Positions 1 through 7,581 of a stretch of DNA of 64,000 bases are shown in pieces (position 1 is the stretch's first letter; the number at the start of each line of letters is the position of its first letter). Both the position numbers and the translations under genes were made by a program. The DNA is taken from contig NZ_JAJOLP010000001.1 in the NCBI RefSeq assembly GCF_021129215.1, positions 3,472,001 to 3,536,000 of the forward strand. Direction: 5' to 3'. Source of the stretch: Agromyces sp. S2-1-8. Its GTDB lineage: Bacteria; Actinomycetota; Actinomycetes; Actinomycetales; Microbacteriaceae. The notes under the pieces were generated by a model. That model saw nothing but the letters and a program-made list of their open reading frames with translations. It was not told where the DNA came from and searched no databases.

Positions 1-548
1 TCATGGACGTCGCCAACAACAAGTACGGCGGCGACGCGTTCCCCGAGCCCGACCAGAAGTACCTCACGACGCCGAAGGCGAACGTGCCGAGCGTGATCGG
101 CCTCGCACCCGAGGCAGCGCAGAAGGCGCTGCAGGACGCCGGCTTCGGCTGGACGATGGACGGCGAGGTCGACTCCGCCCAGCCGAAGGGCACGATCGGC
201 AGCCAGTCGGCCTCGGGCCAGGCGCCGAAGGGCTCGTCGATCTCGCTGAAGGTCAGCCGCGGCAACCTGAGCGCGCTGCCCGACGTGACCGGGATGCAAG
301 CCGACCAGGCCGAGGCCACGCTCGCCGCGGCCGGCTACCGCGTCGATCGCGACCGCGAGGACACCGACGACCAGAGCAAGGACGGCATCGTCATCTCCCA
401 GTCGCCGGGCGCGGGCGAGAACGCCAAGCCGGGTGACAAGGTCAAGATCGTGATCGGCCGCTTCACCGGCGGCGGTGACGGCGGCGACAACCCGGGCGGC
501 GGCACCGACGGCGGCACCGACGGCGGCACAGCTCCGGAAGCCGGTTGA
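1..548 (+). CDS. Penicillin-binding protein, C-terminal PASTA region (partial)
   Basis: This is the tail of a gene whose start lies off the left edge, with 181 residues visible. Two PASTA domains can be read, at about residues 27-88 (NVPSVIGLAPEAAQKAL) and 89-153 (ALPDVTGMQADQAEATLAAA). They are followed by a low-complexity Gly/Asp/Thr tail ending GGTAPEAG. PASTA pairs at the C terminus are typical of actinobacterial class A penicillin-binding proteins (PonA2 type) and of PknB-like kinases. No kinase or transpeptidase sequence is visible to decide directly. The next gene overlaps by 4 bp and is a membrane-anchored metallophosphoesterase, the order known for ponA2 and Rv3683 in mycobacteria, which favours a PBP. 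Expected role: extracytoplasmic peptidoglycan synthesis, with PASTA domains sensing cell-wall material. Confidence 0.8.
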   Translation, partial: MDVANNKYGGDAFPEPDQKYLTTPKANVPSVIGLAPEAAQKALQDAGFGWTMDGEVDSAQPKGTIGSQSASGQAPKGSSISLKVSRGNLSALPDVTGMQADQAEATLAAAGYRVDRDREDTDDQSKDGIVISQSPGAGENAKPGDKVKIVIGRFTGGGDGGDNPGGGTDGGTDGGTAPEAG

Positions 549-1537
549 ACGGTCGACTGACGCCCGCCGCGCGGATCGCCCTGGCGATCGGCGCGGCGGG
601 CGTCGCCGCATTCGCGTGGGGTTCGCTCGTCGAGCGCACCCGGTGGACGCTCCGGCGCGCCGAGGTGCCGGTGCTGCCCGCGGGGGCCGAACCGATCCGG
701 GTGCTCCACCTCTCCGACCTGCACATGGCGCCGTGGCAGCGCGACAAGCAGGACTGGGTGCGCTCGCTCGCCGACCTCGAGCCCGACCTCATCGTCGACA
801 CCGGTGACAACCTCGGGCACGAGCAGGGCCTCGAGGGCATCCGCCGGGCCTTCGAGCCCTTCCGAGGCATCCTCGGCGTGTTCGTCAACGGGTCGAACGA
901 CTACTTCGGCCCTGTGCCCAAGAACCCGTTCGGCTACTTCATGGGCCCGTCGCGGCACCGCGTGACGTCGAAGCGGCTCGACATCGACGCGCTGCACGCG
1001 TACTTCGCCGAGCTCGGCTGGCAGGACCTCGACAACACGGCGACGAGCCTCGACCTGCGCGGCACGCACTTCGAGTTCTTCGGCGTCGACGACCCGCACA
1101 AGGGCTACGACCGTCTCGACCTCATCGCGGGCGCGATCGACGAGTTGCGCGCCGACGACCCGCTCGGCGACGAGACCTGGCCCGATCCCGGTCCGCTTCG
1201 TCGCGCTCGGAGATCGACGCCTCGCCCCACCGTGACCATCGGGGTGGCGCACGCCCCGTACCAGCGGGTGCTCAATTCCTTCGTGAACCACGGCGCCCAG
1301 CTCATCTTCGCGGGTCACACCCACGGTGGCCAGGTCTGCGTGCCCGGCTTCGGAGCCCTCGTCACGAACTGCGACATCCCGCGCAAGCAGGTCAAGGGGC
1401 TGAGCGTCTGGCGGCACGGGCTGCGCTCGGCATTCCTCAACGTCTCGGCCGGGCTCGGCACCTCGATCTTCGCCCCCGTGCGCTTCGCCTGCCCACCCGA
1501 GGCGACGCTGATCACGCTCGTTCCGGCCGATCGGTGA
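545..1537 (+). CDS. Membrane-anchored calcineurin-like metallophosphoesterase
   Basis: A 330-residue protein starting at a TTG that overlaps the preceding stop codon, so the two genes are translationally coupled. Residues about 9-25 form one hydrophobic N-terminal segment, so the catalytic domain is probably held at the membrane. The metallophosphoesterase motifs occur in order: HLSDLHM near residue 57 (D-x-H), DTGDNLG near 83 (GDxx), NGSNDYFGP near 117 and GHTHGGQV near 258. The third motif is GSND instead of the usual GNHD/E, so the catalytic histidine of that block is absent. From memory this variant is common in the Rv3683-like subfamily. The substrate is unknown; a cell-envelope phosphoester is plausible from the PBP neighbour but is inference. 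Confidence 0.88.
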   Translation: MNGRLTPAARIALAIGAAGVAAFAWGSLVERTRWTLRRAEVPVLPAGAEPIRVLHLSDLHMAPWQRDKQDWVRSLADLEPDLIVDTGDNLGHEQGLEGIRRAFEPFRGILGVFVNGSNDYFGPVPKNPFGYFMGPSRHRVTSKRLDIDALHAYFAELGWQDLDNTATSLDLRGTHFEFFGVDDPHKGYDRLDLIAGAIDELRADDPLGDETWPDPGPLRRARRSTPRPTVTIGVAHAPYQRVLNSFVNHGAQLIFAGHTHGGQVCVPGFGALVTNCDIPRKQVKGLSVWRHGLRSAFLNVSAGLGTSIFAPVRFACPPEATLITLVPADR

Positions 1538-1544
1538 CGAACCG

Positions 1545-1577
1545 CATGCCTCGTGCCGCGCGTCGGCACGAGGCATG
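1545..1577 (+). terminator. Hairpin after the metallophosphoesterase gene
   Basis: Arms CATGCCTCGTGCC (1545-1557) and GGCACGAGGCATG (1565-1577) form a perfect 13-bp stem with a 7-nt loop, starting 8 bp after the stop codon. No T-run follows, so it is a candidate terminator or mRNA-end stabiliser. The stem uses a one-base variant of the GGATGCCTCG motif that recurs in the window. Confidence 0.55.
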
Positions 1578-1639
1578 AGGCGGACTGGTCAGCGGCGCCG
1601 GAAATATCGGCTATCCTTGTTGAGGCCCTGCGGGGCCAC

Positions 1640-1716
<77 letters not shown>

Positions 1717-1720
1717 CACG

Positions 1721-1752
1721 CAGAACCCCCTCCGAGATCGGAGGGGGTTCTG
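1721..1752. terminator. Bidirectional terminator between tRNA-Pro and ugd
   Basis: Inverted repeat with arms CAGAACCCCCTCCGA (1721-1735) and TCGGAGGGGGTTCTG (1738-1752), 15 bp perfect, 4 bp after the tRNA. It sits between the converging tRNA gene and the UDP-sugar dehydrogenase gene and could stop transcription from both sides. Confidence 0.75.
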
Positions 1753-1766
1753 TCGTATCCGTACGT

Positions 1767-3080
1767 TCAGGGGCGCCCGATGCCCCGCAGTTCCCAGCCG
1801 GCCGCGCGCCAGGCCGCTGCGTCGAGCACGTTGCGGGCATCGATGATGCGGCGACCCGCGACGAGTCGCGCCGAGTCGACGGGATCGAGCGCGCGGTACT
1901 CCCTCCACTCGGTCACGAGCACGACGAGGTCGGCCCCGCGCAACGCCTCACGGGTCGAGCTGACGTAGTCGAGCTGGGGGTGCCGCGCACGGGCGTTCTC
2001 GATGCCCTCGGGGTCGGTCGCGACCACGTCGGCGCCGAGCCCCTTGAGCTGCACCGCCACGTCGAGCGCGGGTGAATCGCGCACGTCGTCGGACTCGGGC
2101 TTGAACGTCACGCCGAGCACCGCGATGCGCTTGCGGTGCACCTGTCCGCCGAGTGCGGCGACGACGAGGTCGACGACCCGTTGCCGCTGGCGCAGGTTGA
2201 TCGCGTCGACCTCGCGCAGGAAGGCGAGGGACTCGCCGCGCCCCAGTTCTTCGGCGCGTGCCGTGAACGCACGGATGTCCTTCGGGAGGCATCCCCCGCC
2301 GAACCCGACACCGGCGTTGAGGAAGCGGCGGCCGATGCGCGCGTCATGGCCGATCGCGTCGGCGAGGGCGGTGACATCGGCTCCCGTGACGTCGGCGATC
2401 TCGGCCATCGCGTTGATGAAGCTGATCTTCGTCGCGAGGAAGGCGTTCGCCGCGACCTTCACGAGTTCGGCGGTCGCGTAGTCGGTCACGATGCGCGGCG
2501 CTCCGGCCTCGATCGCCGCACGGTACACCCGATCGAGCACCGACGCCGCACGTCCGTCCCCGCCGGGATCGCGGACTCCGTACACGAGTCGGTCGGGCTC
2601 GAGGGTGTCGCGGACCGCGAAGCCCTCGCGCAGGAACTCCGGATTCCAGGCGACCTCCGCCTGCGGCGCGACCGCGGCCAGCAGGTCGGCCAGCCGGGAC
2701 GCCGTGCCGACCGGCACCGTGCTCTTCCCGACCACGAGCGCCCCGTCGGCGAGATGCGGGGCGAGCGCTGCGAACGCCGCGTCGACGTAGCTCAGGTCGG
2801 CCGCGTTCGTGCCCGCGGACTGCGGGGTGCCGACCGCGACGAAGTGCACCTCCGCGTCGGCGGCGTCGGCGATGTCCGTCGAGAAGCGCAGGCGACCCGA
2901 CGCGGTGGCGGAGGTGAGGATCTCGGCGAGCCCCGGCTCGAAGAACGGCGGTCGGCCGGCAGCGAGCTCGGCCACCTTCGCGGCGTCGATGTCGACGCCG
3001 ACGACTTCGTGTCCGAGTTCGGCCATCGCCGACGCGTGCACCGCCCCGAGGTAGCCGCAGCCGATCACCGAGATGCGCAT
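1767..3080 (-). CDS. ugd: UDP-glucose/UDP-sugar 6-dehydrogenase
   Basis: A 437-residue protein of the UDP-glucose/GDP-mannose dehydrogenase family. It oxidises the C6 hydroxyl of a UDP-sugar to a carboxylate in two NAD-dependent steps, giving precursors for acidic wall or capsular glycans. The N-terminal Rossmann motif is GCGYLGAVHASAMAELG. FLREGF is found near residue 158. The catalytic cysteine lies in GVGFGGGCLPKDIRAF near residue 258. The C-terminal UDP-binding domain contains LGVTFKPESDDVRDSPA. The ATG at 3080 is chosen because it starts exactly at the Rossmann strand (MRISVIGCGYLG); upstream in-frame sequence is arginine-rich shadow. Its start overlaps the end of the upstream acyltransferase-like gene by 16 bp, so the two genes and the stress protein gene form one minus-strand operon. 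Confidence 0.92.
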   Translation of the reverse strand: MRISVIGCGYLGAVHASAMAELGHEVVGVDIDAAKVAELAAGRPPFFEPGLAEILTSATASGRLRFSTDIADAADAEVHFVAVGTPQSAGTNAADLSYVDAAFAALAPHLADGALVVGKSTVPVGTASRLADLLAAVAPQAEVAWNPEFLREGFAVRDTLEPDRLVYGVRDPGGDGRAASVLDRVYRAAIEAGAPRIVTDYATAELVKVAANAFLATKISFINAMAEIADVTGADVTALADAIGHDARIGRRFLNAGVGFGGGCLPKDIRAFTARAEELGRGESLAFLREVDAINLRQRQRVVDLVVAALGGQVHRKRIAVLGVTFKPESDDVRDSPALDVAVQLKGLGADVVATDPEGIENARARHPQLDYVSSTREALRGADLVVLVTEWREYRALDPVDSARLVAGRRIIDARNVLDAAAWRAAGWELRGIGRP

Positions 3081-4195
3081 GGCAAGTCCTTTCGAGCGGG
3101 ACTTCCATTCTCGCGGTTGCGGCCGCTCGCCGCGCGCAGCAGTCGTTCGAGCGGTCCGCGACCGAGCCACCGGCGCCAGCACCACGCGAAGATCATGCTG
3201 CCGATGATCAGCCCGAACGTGAGCGCCCACGAGTCGTCGGTCAGGTATCCGTCTTCAGCGCGTTTCGCCGCTGCGATCACGATGAGGTGCAGCGTGTAGA
3301 TCGTGAGCGGCATCGACCCCATCGCCGTGACCGGCGACAGCACGCGGCCGGCGACGCGGCGGACGGCGGGCCTCGCGAGACCGGTGAGCGTCACCGTGGC
3401 CGCGACGATCACGAGCGCCACCCCGACGTTGCCCATGGCGAGCGCCGAGGCGGAGACCGCGTGCTCGAGCACCGACGCCGAGGCATCCGTCTCGGCAGGC
3501 AGCACCCGGGTCAGCGGAAGCATCACGGCCGCCACCGCCGCGCCGCAGAGCGCGTACCAGGCGACGACTCGCGGAGCCGAGGCGCCGAGCCTCGCGAGCC
3601 CGAGGCCGATGAGCATGACCGGCACCCAGATGATCACCGGGTACGCCCCGGTCAGGACCCAGCCGACGAGGAGCCCGACCTCGCCCTCGCCCGCGGCGAC
3701 GATCCCCGGGCTGTACTGCGCCGCCGCCGCGAGGCCGGGCGCGATCGCGAGCAGCACGGCGCCGAGCCCGAGCGCGACGCGCGGCGGCAGGAACAGCAGC
3801 GGGAGCATGAGCAGGAACGCGACGCCGTACACGTCGAGGATGATGTACACGAGCGGGTTCAGGGTCGCGGCGATCAGCAGCCCGAGCGCGATGAGGATGA
3901 GCGCGCGGATCGTGATCTGACGGCGCAGCAGCCCGCGCCCCTCGCCGATCGGGCGGGTGCCGCCCGAGATGAAGCCGAGCCCGAAGCCCGCCGTGAGGGC
4001 GAAGAGCAGTCGCGGGCGTTCGTCGGCGATGGCCAGGAGTTCTGTCGCGTCGAGCGTTGCGGCGGCCGGCGCGACGTGCGCGACGAACATGCCGATGAGC
4101 GCCAGGCCGCGGGCGGCGTCGATGCCGTCGACCCGGGCCGGCAGTGCGGCGCGCAGCCGGCTGCGCGGCGATCGCACGACCGGCGCGGCGCTCAC
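3065..4195 (-). CDS. Acyltransferase-like multi-pass membrane protein (DUF1624/DUF418 type)
   Basis: A 376-residue integral membrane protein with about ten hydrophobic segments. Near the N terminus it has RVDGIDAARGLALIGMFVAHV, the hallmark of the heparan-alpha-glucosaminide N-acetyltransferase/DUF1624/DUF418 group, which are thought to move acyl groups onto extracytoplasmic sugars or lipids. The later segment TAMGSMPLTIYTLHLIV is also typical of this group. The GTG start at 4195 overlaps the stop of the universal stress protein gene by 4 bp (GTGA), supporting this start. The 3' end overlaps ugd by 16 bp. The coupling to a UDP-sugar dehydrogenase suggests envelope glycan modification, which is inference; the acyl acceptor cannot be told from sequence. 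Confidence 0.8.
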   Translation of the reverse strand: MSAAPVVRSPRSRLRAALPARVDGIDAARGLALIGMFVAHVAPAAATLDATELLAIADERPRLLFALTAGFGLGFISGGTRPIGEGRGLLRRQITIRALILIALGLLIAATLNPLVYIILDVYGVAFLLMLPLLFLPPRVALGLGAVLLAIAPGLAAAAQYSPGIVAAGEGEVGLLVGWVLTGAYPVIIWVPVMLIGLGLARLGASAPRVVAWYALCGAAVAAVMLPLTRVLPAETDASASVLEHAVSASALAMGNVGVALVIVAATVTLTGLARPAVRRVAGRVLSPVTAMGSMPLTIYTLHLIVIAAAKRAEDGYLTDDSWALTFGLIIGSMIFAWCWRRWLGRGPLERLLRAASGRNRENGSPARKDLPCASR

Positions 4196-5043
4196 CGCAC
4201 GACGACCGTCGGCGCCTCGAGCCGCGAGAGCACGCCGTGGCTGACCGAACCGAGCAGGAACCTGGCGATCGCACCCCTGCCGTGGCTGCCGACGACGAGC
4301 AACTCGGCCTCGGCAGCCGCCTCGGCGAGCGCCGTCACCGGGTCGCCCGCCTCGACCCGCCGGTCGATCTCGAGTGCCGGACGGGCGGACGCCACGGGAG
4401 CGAGCGCGTCGTCGAGCACCTCGCGGGCTGCGTCGGTGAGGTCGTCGACGGCGACCATCGCGGGGCCGTAGCCGTATTCGCCGCCGGCCATCAGCGCCAT
4501 GTCCCACGCGTGCACCGCGACGAGCGGCACGGCGCGCCGCTCCGCCTCGTCGGCCGCGAAGGCGAGTGCACGCGCGCCGACCTGCGATCCGTCGACGCCG
4601 ACGACGACGCCGCGACGCGCCGAGACGTCGATGTCGGGCACGACGACGACGGGCGCCTCGCTCGCTGCGGCGATGCGCAGGCTGTGCACACCTCGCCGGC
4701 TCGGACGCTTTCCGCCGTGCCAGTCGCTGCCGACGACGAGCAGTTCCGCACCCCGCGACCGCTCCGCGAACACCTCGACGGGCGATCCCTGCTCGAGTTC
4801 GGTGGCGACCTCGAGACCAGGGTCGACGTCGAGCGCCACTGTGGCGGCGTCGGCGAGCGACGCGCGGGCCCGGACGAGCGCGGCGAGCAGCAACTGGGCG
4901 TCTCCGGTCGCCTCGACGGCGCTGTCGACCACGTGCACGAGCCGGAGCGGGCAGCGACGCGCCGATGCCCGTTCTGCGGCCCAGCGCACCGCCCTCAGGC
5001 CGGCGCTCTCGGCGGTGCTGACTCCGACGACGACTTCGCTCAT
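4192..5043 (-). CDS. Universal stress protein with two Usp domains
   Basis: A 283-residue cytosolic protein made of two tandem Usp domains (about residues 1-140 and 145-283), the usual form in actinobacteria. The second domain carries a complete ATP-binding signature, VVGSHGRGAIARFLLGSVSH. The equivalent place in the first domain (VVGSDWHGGKRPSRRGVHS) is degenerate, so perhaps only one ATP site works. Such proteins respond to hypoxia or starvation in relatives. It is the first gene of a minus-strand operon with the acyltransferase-like gene and ugd. The ATG at 5043 (MSEVVVGVSTAES) is a natural domain start. Confidence 0.93.
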   Translation of the reverse strand: MSEVVVGVSTAESAGLRAVRWAAERASARRCPLRLVHVVDSAVEATGDAQLLLAALVRARASLADAATVALDVDPGLEVATELEQGSPVEVFAERSRGAELLVVGSDWHGGKRPSRRGVHSLRIAAASEAPVVVVPDIDVSARRGVVVGVDGSQVGARALAFAADEAERRAVPLVAVHAWDMALMAGGEYGYGPAMVAVDDLTDAAREVLDDALAPVASARPALEIDRRVEAGDPVTALAEAAAEAELLVVGSHGRGAIARFLLGSVSHGVLSRLEAPTVVVR

Positions 5044-5073
5044 GCGGCGGCCCTCCTGCCTCCATCATCACGC

Positions 5074-5159
5074 GGATGCCTCGTCGGCACCACCCTCGGG
5101 CAGGTGGCCGCGGCCCGACGGACGGGGATGACAGCGGCACGGCTCGCGCCGAGGCATCC
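5074..5159. repeat. Inverted repeat of GGATGCCTCG/CGAGGCATCC in the TK-Usp gap
   Basis: Perfect 10-bp arms GGATGCCTCG (5074-5083) and CGAGGCATCC (5150-5159) bracket a 66-nt GC-rich interior, directly after the thymidine kinase stop codon on the minus strand. It may act as an end-of-transcript structure. The arms belong to the window-wide enriched motif. Confidence 0.5.
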
Positions 5160-5162
5160 TCG

Positions 5163-5777
5163 TCAGTGACGGCCGTTCAGCACCCCGCCGGACTCCTGCA
5201 GGTAGCAGACGCCGCACAGCGACTCGTAGGCGACCTCGACCCCGTCGATGGCGACCTGGTCGCCGTCGAAGATGTAGCGGCCGTCGACCCGGCGGCCGTT
5301 GAAGATCGCCTTGCGACCGCAGCGGCAGATCGTCTTGAGCTCCTCGAGCGAGTGCGAGACCTCGAGCAGGCGCCGGCTGCCCGGGAAGGCGACCGTCTGG
5401 AAATCGGTGCGGATGCCGTACGCGAGCACGGGGATGCCGTCGATGAGCGCGATGCGCAGGAGGTCGTCGACCTGGTCGGACGAGAGGAACTGCGCCTCGT
5501 CGACGAGCAGGCAGCTCACGTCGCGGCCGGCCTCCTCGATGACCCGGGTGCGGTGCCCTTGGAAGCGGTCGAGCACGGGTGCGTCGGGTTCGATCACGAA
5601 GTCGACCTCGCGCACGACGCCGAGCCGGGACACGATGTCCCGGTCGCCCTTCGTGTCGACCGCGGGCTTCGCGAGCAGCACCCGGTGGCCCCGCTCCTCG
5701 TAGTTGAACGCCGCCTGGAGCAACGCCGTCGACTTTCCGGAGTTCATCGCCCCATAGCGGAAGTACAGTTTCGCCAT
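5163..5777 (-). CDS. tdk: Thymidine kinase (type II, TK1-like)
   Basis: A 204-residue salvage enzyme that phosphorylates thymidine with ATP. The P-loop is GAMNSGKST at residues 8-16 and the Walker B/DEAQF motif is LLVDEAQFLSS near residue 89. The zinc site is CRCG near residue 151 with CGVC near 192, the Escherichia coli-like CxC arrangement. Its start codon abuts the stop codon of the response regulator gene (5778) with no gap, so it is co-transcribed with the signalling genes upstream. No strong ribosome binding site precedes the ATG, which fits coupling to the regulator gene. Thymidine kinase is not an obvious target for a two-component system, so the coupling may be only transcriptional. 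Confidence 0.95.
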   Translation of the reverse strand: MAKLYFRYGAMNSGKSTALLQAAFNYEERGHRVLLAKPAVDTKGDRDIVSRLGVVREVDFVIEPDAPVLDRFQGHRTRVIEEAGRDVSCLLVDEAQFLSSDQVDDLLRIALIDGIPVLAYGIRTDFQTVAFPGSRRLLEVSHSLEELKTICRCGRKAIFNGRRVDGRYIFDGDQVAIDGVEVAYESLCGVCYLQESGGVLNGRH

Positions 5778-6452
5778 CTACTCGAGGAATCCGTCTTCTG
5801 CGGCACGACGGATCAGCTCGGCCTTGCGGCTGGCCGGCTTGCCCACCTTCGCGTACTTCTCGCGCACCCGTCGCAGGTACGTCTTCGCCGTCTCGTAGCC
5901 GACGTCCATGCGCTGGCCGACCTCGAGCGTGCTGAGCCCCTGCGCGTAGTAGCGCAGCGCCTTCTCTTCGGCCGGGCTGAGGTGCACCCCCGACATCGTC
6001 GTGTGCGAGCCGGGCGCCTCGCCCGGTCGCCCCTGCGGTCGTGGATGCCTCGGCAGTCGTTCGCCGCGCATCACGCGCCGTGCATAGTCGACGAGCGTCT
6101 CGGCGGGCAGCGTCTTCGAGACGAACCCCGCCGCACCGGCGGCCATGCTGCGTTCTCGCGACTCGTCGTCGTCGAGTGCGGTGACGACGATGACCCGCGC
6201 GCCGGCGGCACGGCACGCCCGGATGCGCGACTCGATCGACACGCTGTCGCCGAGCTGGAGGTCCATGAGCACCAGGTCGACCGGGAAGGCGGGGCTGCGC
6301 ACCAGGTCCATCCAGGAGGTCGCGGTCACGACGACCTCGAAATCGGGCGCGAGATCGGCGAACCACCGCGCCAGGCTGTCGACGATCAACCCGTGGTCGT
6401 CGAGGATCGCGAGACGATGGCGCGGCGTCGCGGCCGGTTCACTCGATGACAT
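5778..6452 (-). CDS. NarL/LuxR-type response regulator
   Basis: A 224-residue DNA-binding regulator. The receiver domain (about residues 12-130) has the acidic pocket LAILDDH and the phospho-acceptor Asp in LVLMDLQLGDS. The switch Thr/Lys lie in IVVTALDDDE and FVSKTLPAE. The C terminus (about 158-224) is a LuxR-type helix-turn-helix, LSPAEEKALRYYAQGLSTLE followed by VGYETAKTYLRRVREKYAKV. It overlaps the upstream sensor-like gene by 14 bp and ends flush with thymidine kinase. Together with the next two genes it forms a two-component-like set; targets are unknown. Confidence 0.9.
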   Translation of the reverse strand: MSSSEPAATPRHRLAILDDHGLIVDSLARWFADLAPDFEVVVTATSWMDLVRSPAFPVDLVLMDLQLGDSVSIESRIRACRAAGARVIVVTALDDDESRERSMAAGAAGFVSKTLPAETLVDYARRVMRGERLPRHPRPQGRPGEAPGSHTTMSGVHLSPAEEKALRYYAQGLSTLEVGQRMDVGYETAKTYLRRVREKYAKVGKPASRKAELIRRAAEDGFLE

Positions 6453-7581
6453 ATCTCAGCTCCACAGTGACATTCTCCCGCGTCGAGACCGATTCGGCAC
6501 CCAACGCCACGGCACGAGCCACGGCGACGAACCGATCGAGTTCGCGCTTGGCCGGTGGACGCGCCGCGGGATCGGCGACGATCCGGATGAGTCCGCCCTC
6601 GGGCTCGGGCGAGAATGCGACGCTGACGCGTTCGGAACGGCCCGTGTCGGCGAGCCACGTGATGAGGGCGGTGAGCGCCGACCGCTGGTCGTCGCCGAGC
6701 ACGTCGGCGGCGCCCGTCGGGTCGTCGACGAGGGTCTCGACACCGCGGCTCACCCGCAGGTTCGCCGCGAGATCGTCGAGCCAGGTCGACTCGATGCCCG
6801 CACGAAGCGCCCGCCGGAGCTCTTCGGCGAGCTCGCGCGCGCGGTCGGCATCGGCGACCGAGATGCGCTCCGCGGTCATCACGCCCGCGAGGAACGGCAG
6901 CACCTCGCGGCCGAGCACCGAGACGCGGCTCTGCTGCACGGACCTTGCGATGCCGGCCCGCAGCTCCGAGTCGCGCTGGAGCGCCGCCCGGTTCGCCTCC
7001 CGCTGCCACGCGAGCGTCTCGGCGATGATCGCGTACGCGTAGCCCGCGGCGGCGGCGGAGAGCGCGACCACGGGCGCCGCGTTGACGGCGATGAGCGCGG
7101 CGACCGGGGCGTCGGCGACGACGTAGGCGGAAGCGCCGACGACGAGGATCGACAGCACGATCGAGGCGAGCACTCCGGCGAGCGCGAGCGAGAGCCAGGT
7201 GCAGAACGGGGCGACCGAGAGGATGAGCATGCCGATCACGACCGGCCCGTAGTCGTCGTAGAGGTACTGGTTGGACCCGACGGTGCTCATGTACTCGGCG
7301 ATGGCCGCCCCCACGGCGAGCGTCACCACGAGCCACAGGCGCTCCGCCGTGAACGGGGCCCGCGACGGGGCCGCCGACACCGCTGCGACCGCACCGGCGG
7401 CGGCGACGAGCACGATCGCCGCGACCGCCGCCACGGGTGCGACGATCTCGGAGCGGTGCACCCACGTGAGCGCGAGCGACGTGCCGAGCGAGAGCACGGC
7501 GCCGATCACGACGATGGGGGCGGCGGTGATCGCGCCGATCGGGTCGGCCTCCTGCTGGGTCAGTCTCACCGGCTCACGCAC
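6439..7581 (-). CDS. Multi-pass membrane protein with degenerate kinase-like C terminus
   Basis: A 380-residue protein placed between a histidine kinase and a response regulator, overlapping both (8 bp and 14 bp). The first 200 residues contain about six hydrophobic segments. The cytosolic part resembles the dimerisation and ATPase region of NarX-type kinases in layout, but I see no phospho-accepting histidine followed by the usual acidic residue. I also see no N-box asparagine or GxGxG lid; ALTALITWLADTGRSERVSV stands where the N box would be. It is therefore probably an accessory sensor or a pseudokinase that partners the downstream kinase. Alternative: a divergent active kinase. The arrangement of three overlapping genes is clear; the role is inference. 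Confidence 0.6.
   Translation of the reverse strand: MREPVRLTQQEADPIGAITAAPIVVIGAVLSLGTSLALTWVHRSEIVAPVAAVAAIVLVAAAGAVAAVSAAPSRAPFTAERLWLVVTLAVGAAIAEYMSTVGSNQYLYDDYGPVVIGMLILSVAPFCTWLSLALAGVLASIVLSILVVGASAYVVADAPVAALIAVNAAPVVALSAAAAGYAYAIIAETLAWQREANRAALQRDSELRAGIARSVQQSRVSVLGREVLPFLAGVMTAERISVADADRARELAEELRRALRAGIESTWLDDLAANLRVSRGVETLVDDPTGAADVLGDDQRSALTALITWLADTGRSERVSVAFSPEPEGGLIRIVADPAARPPAKRELDRFVAVARAVALGAESVSTRENVTVELRYVIE

Noticed and set aside
335..1576. A 413-codon minus-strand frame opposite the PBP and metallophosphoesterase genes
   Set aside because: The composition is Arg/Pro/Glu-rich with no recognisable domain, and both opposite-strand genes are clear family members.
3065..5140. 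A single 691-codon protein spanning the stress-protein and acyltransferase genes
   Set aside because: The upstream two-thirds is an Arg-rich shadow of the universal stress protein gene. The real gene starts at the GTG at 4195, overlapping that gene's stop.
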